From NCBI GenBank assembly GCA_964531025.1, contig CAZHDY010000001.1, forward strand, positions 1,116,001 through 1,180,000: a DNA stretch of 64,000 bases. The letters are read 5' to 3'. The number at the start of each line of letters is the position of its first letter. Positions within the stretch are counted from its first letter, which is position 1. Below are positions 62,924-64,000 of the stretch, one piece after another. This DNA comes from CALMEC01 sp964531025. Its GTDB lineage: Bacteria > Actinomycetota > Thermoleophilia > Miltoncostaeales > Miltoncostaeaceae. Position numbers and translations under genes: made by a program. The notes beneath the pieces were generated by a model that made no database searches, was not told the origin of the DNA, and saw only the letters and a program-made list of their open reading frames with translations.

Positions 62924-63907
62924 ATGCCGCCTGTGAATCTGGACGCCTTCCGCACCAAACGCCGCCGAGCGATGTCGGCGCGCCGACGCCTCCTCGCCTC
63001 GGTGATCGGCATCGGAATCGTGGCCTGCGTGACCGGTTGCGGATCCGACGACGATACGGCGGTGAAAAGCGCACAGGCGACCACGACCACGACGGCCGCC
63101 CCGAAACCCAGGCCACGCCCGACCCTGCCCGACGGCACACGCAGCATCCTCCCGGAACACCGTGTACTCGTCCACTACGGCGCACCGCAGGCCCGCGCCC
63201 TCGGCATCCTCGGTATCGGGACGCCGGCGGTGGCCGGACGGCGACTTGTCGGCCACACCAAGGAGTATCAGGCCAAGCTTTCGCGGCCGGTCATGCCCGC
63301 CATGGAACTCATCGCGGTCATCGCCCTGGCCAGCCCGGGTGACGACGGTATGTACCGCTCCCGCCAGACCAACGCGGTCATCGGCCGGTATCTGGCGGCG
63401 GCCCGGGCCTCGAAGGCCATCCTCATCCTGGACATCCAGCCCGGTCGGTCCGACTTCGTCACCGAAGCCAAGAGGTTCGAACGCTGGCTGAAGGAGCCGG
63501 ACGTGGGCCTCGCCATCGACCCCGAGTGGCGCATGGGACCGAACGAGGTTCCCGGCAAGGTCATCGGACGTGTGGACGCGGTCGAGGTGAACCGGGTGTC
63601 GGCGTATCTCTCCTCCCTGGCGAGGGCGAACGACCTGCCCGACAAGCTCTTCATCGTGCACCAGTTCACCGACGGCATGATCCTGCGTCGCCAGCGACTG
63701 CGTGACCGGGCCCGGGTCGACCTCGTCCTGAACGCGGACGGTTTCGGAACGGCGAGCGCCAAGACCGGCACATATCGACGTGTCACCGGCAATCGTCCGG
63801 CGGGATACGTCGGGTTCAAGCTCTTCTACGAGGAGGACACGGGTCTGATGAGCCCGACGGCGGTACTCAACCTGAGGCCGCGACCGAACGTCATCATGTA
63901 CGAGTAG
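62924..63907 (+). CDS. Lipoprotein of unknown function
   Basis: Up to 327 residues from ATG 62924; GTG 62933 and ATG 62972 are in-frame alternatives. Signal RLLASVIGIGIVACVTGC has its lipobox Cys near 39, followed by a Thr/Pro-rich linker. The mature domain (from about 77: EHRVLVHYGAPQARALGILG) is alpha/beta with acidic residues in GLAIDPEWRMGPNE (about 200) and LFIVHQFTDGMIL (about 243), suggesting a TIM-barrel-like hydrolase fold. No family is recognised with certainty. Confidence 0.75.
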   Translation: MPPVNLDAFRTKRRRAMSARRRLLASVIGIGIVACVTGCGSDDDTAVKSAQATTTTTAAPKPRPRPTLPDGTRSILPEHRVLVHYGAPQARALGILGIGTPAVAGRRLVGHTKEYQAKLSRPVMPAMELIAVIALASPGDDGMYRSRQTNAVIGRYLAAARASKAILILDIQPGRSDFVTEAKRFERWLKEPDVGLAIDPEWRMGPNEVPGKVIGRVDAVEVNRVSAYLSSLARANDLPDKLFIVHQFTDGMILRRQRLRDRARVDLVLNADGFGTASAKTGTYRRVTGNRPAGYVGFKLFYEEDTGLMSPTAVLNLRPRPNVIMYE

Positions 63908-63916
63908 CGGGTCGCC

Positions 63917-64000
63917 TCAGCCCAGAGCCTGCGTCAGATCGGCGATGAGATCCTCGGTGTCCTCGAGGCCGATCGACAGACGGACCGTGGAGTCCTCGAT
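63917..64000 (-). CDS. C-terminus of a Cys/Met-metabolism PLP-dependent enzyme
   Basis: The last 27 codons of a gene that continues beyond the window. The segment STVRLSIGLEDTEDLIADLTQALG is the invariant C-terminal signature of the cystathionine gamma-synthase/O-acetylhomoserine sulfhydrylase family. The exact enzyme and the PLP lysine cannot be determined here. Confidence 0.85.
   Translation of the reverse strand: MEDSTVRLSIGLEDTEDLIADLTQALG

Overview
This is high-GC bacterial DNA with actinobacterial gene content: a GTP-dependent PEP carboxykinase, DUF3159 and DUF4190 membrane proteins, a xi-class GST-like reductase, a single-chain acyl-CoA carboxylase of about 1830 residues and many Gly/Ser/Thr-rich lipoproteins. 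Many genes lack a Shine-Dalgarno sequence and instead carry a TANNNT -10 box 6-8 nt before the start codon, i.e. leaderless transcription, which is common in Actinomycetota. A Thermoleophilia/Solirubrobacterales-type organism is my guess; there is no rRNA or ribosomal protein gene here to settle it. No phage, IS transposase or CRISPR array was seen.

Layout. 1-14.6 kb: end of a possible DNA polymerase III delta' gene, a DUF4190 protein, an AraC regulator divergent from an FAD oxidase, PEP carboxykinase, a HAD phosphatase, an ABC-2 export pair, a HhH-GPD repair protein, a hydroquinone reductase, an AI-2E type permease, and an alkylation-repair operon in which a sigma factor lies between two O6-alkylguanine methyltransferases. 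14.7-17.7 kb: tRNA-Thr, a patch of degenerate repeats that copy its 3' end, and a 784-residue protein of unknown function. 18.4-21.0 kb: a cytochrome c lipoprotein and PQQ-type dehydrogenase pair behind a structured leader and a coupled leader peptide. 22.3-25 kb: a thiamine-binding protein under a TPP riboswitch, then a sigma factor/membrane protein/44-residue peptide operon and a methyltransferase. 25-27.5 kb: a SUKH protein, a VapBC toxin-antitoxin pair and an LLM flavin oxidoreductase. 28-40.6 kb: NeuD-like acetyltransferase, 1-Cys peroxiredoxin, a gamma-glutamyl amide hydrolase with a degenerate glutamine synthetase homologue, lipoproteins, FAD monooxygenase, Nudix, GST, DUF3159, a proline-rich membrane protein, and DNA polymerase IV behind a LexA-type box.

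40.7-53 kb is the metabolic core: the giant carboxylase diverges from a ketoacyl-ACP-synthase-III protein with about 290 extra N-terminal residues, followed by a complete polyhydroxyalkanoate (PHA) locus on the minus strand (PhaQ-like repressor, MaoC hydratase with a phasin-like N-terminus, class I PHA synthase, phasin, XRE regulator, PhaF-like Lys/Ala-rich protein). 53-64 kb: a Cys-rich zinc-ribbon-like protein, a MurD-like ligase, HAD, a membrane spermidine-synthase homologue, a PAS-GGDEF-EAL protein, HNH nuclease, RraA-like protein, tRNA-Arg, an ArsR-type regulator, DUF1801, a lipoprotein and the 3' end of a Cys/Met-metabolism PLP enzyme.

Recurrent intergenic elements stand out: a 170-bp inverted-repeat-ended element whose ends supply stop codons, GATTCC-AC-GGAATC hairpins at gene ends, a duplicated 33-bp palindrome, and perfect GC-rich hairpins without U-tracts between convergent genes.
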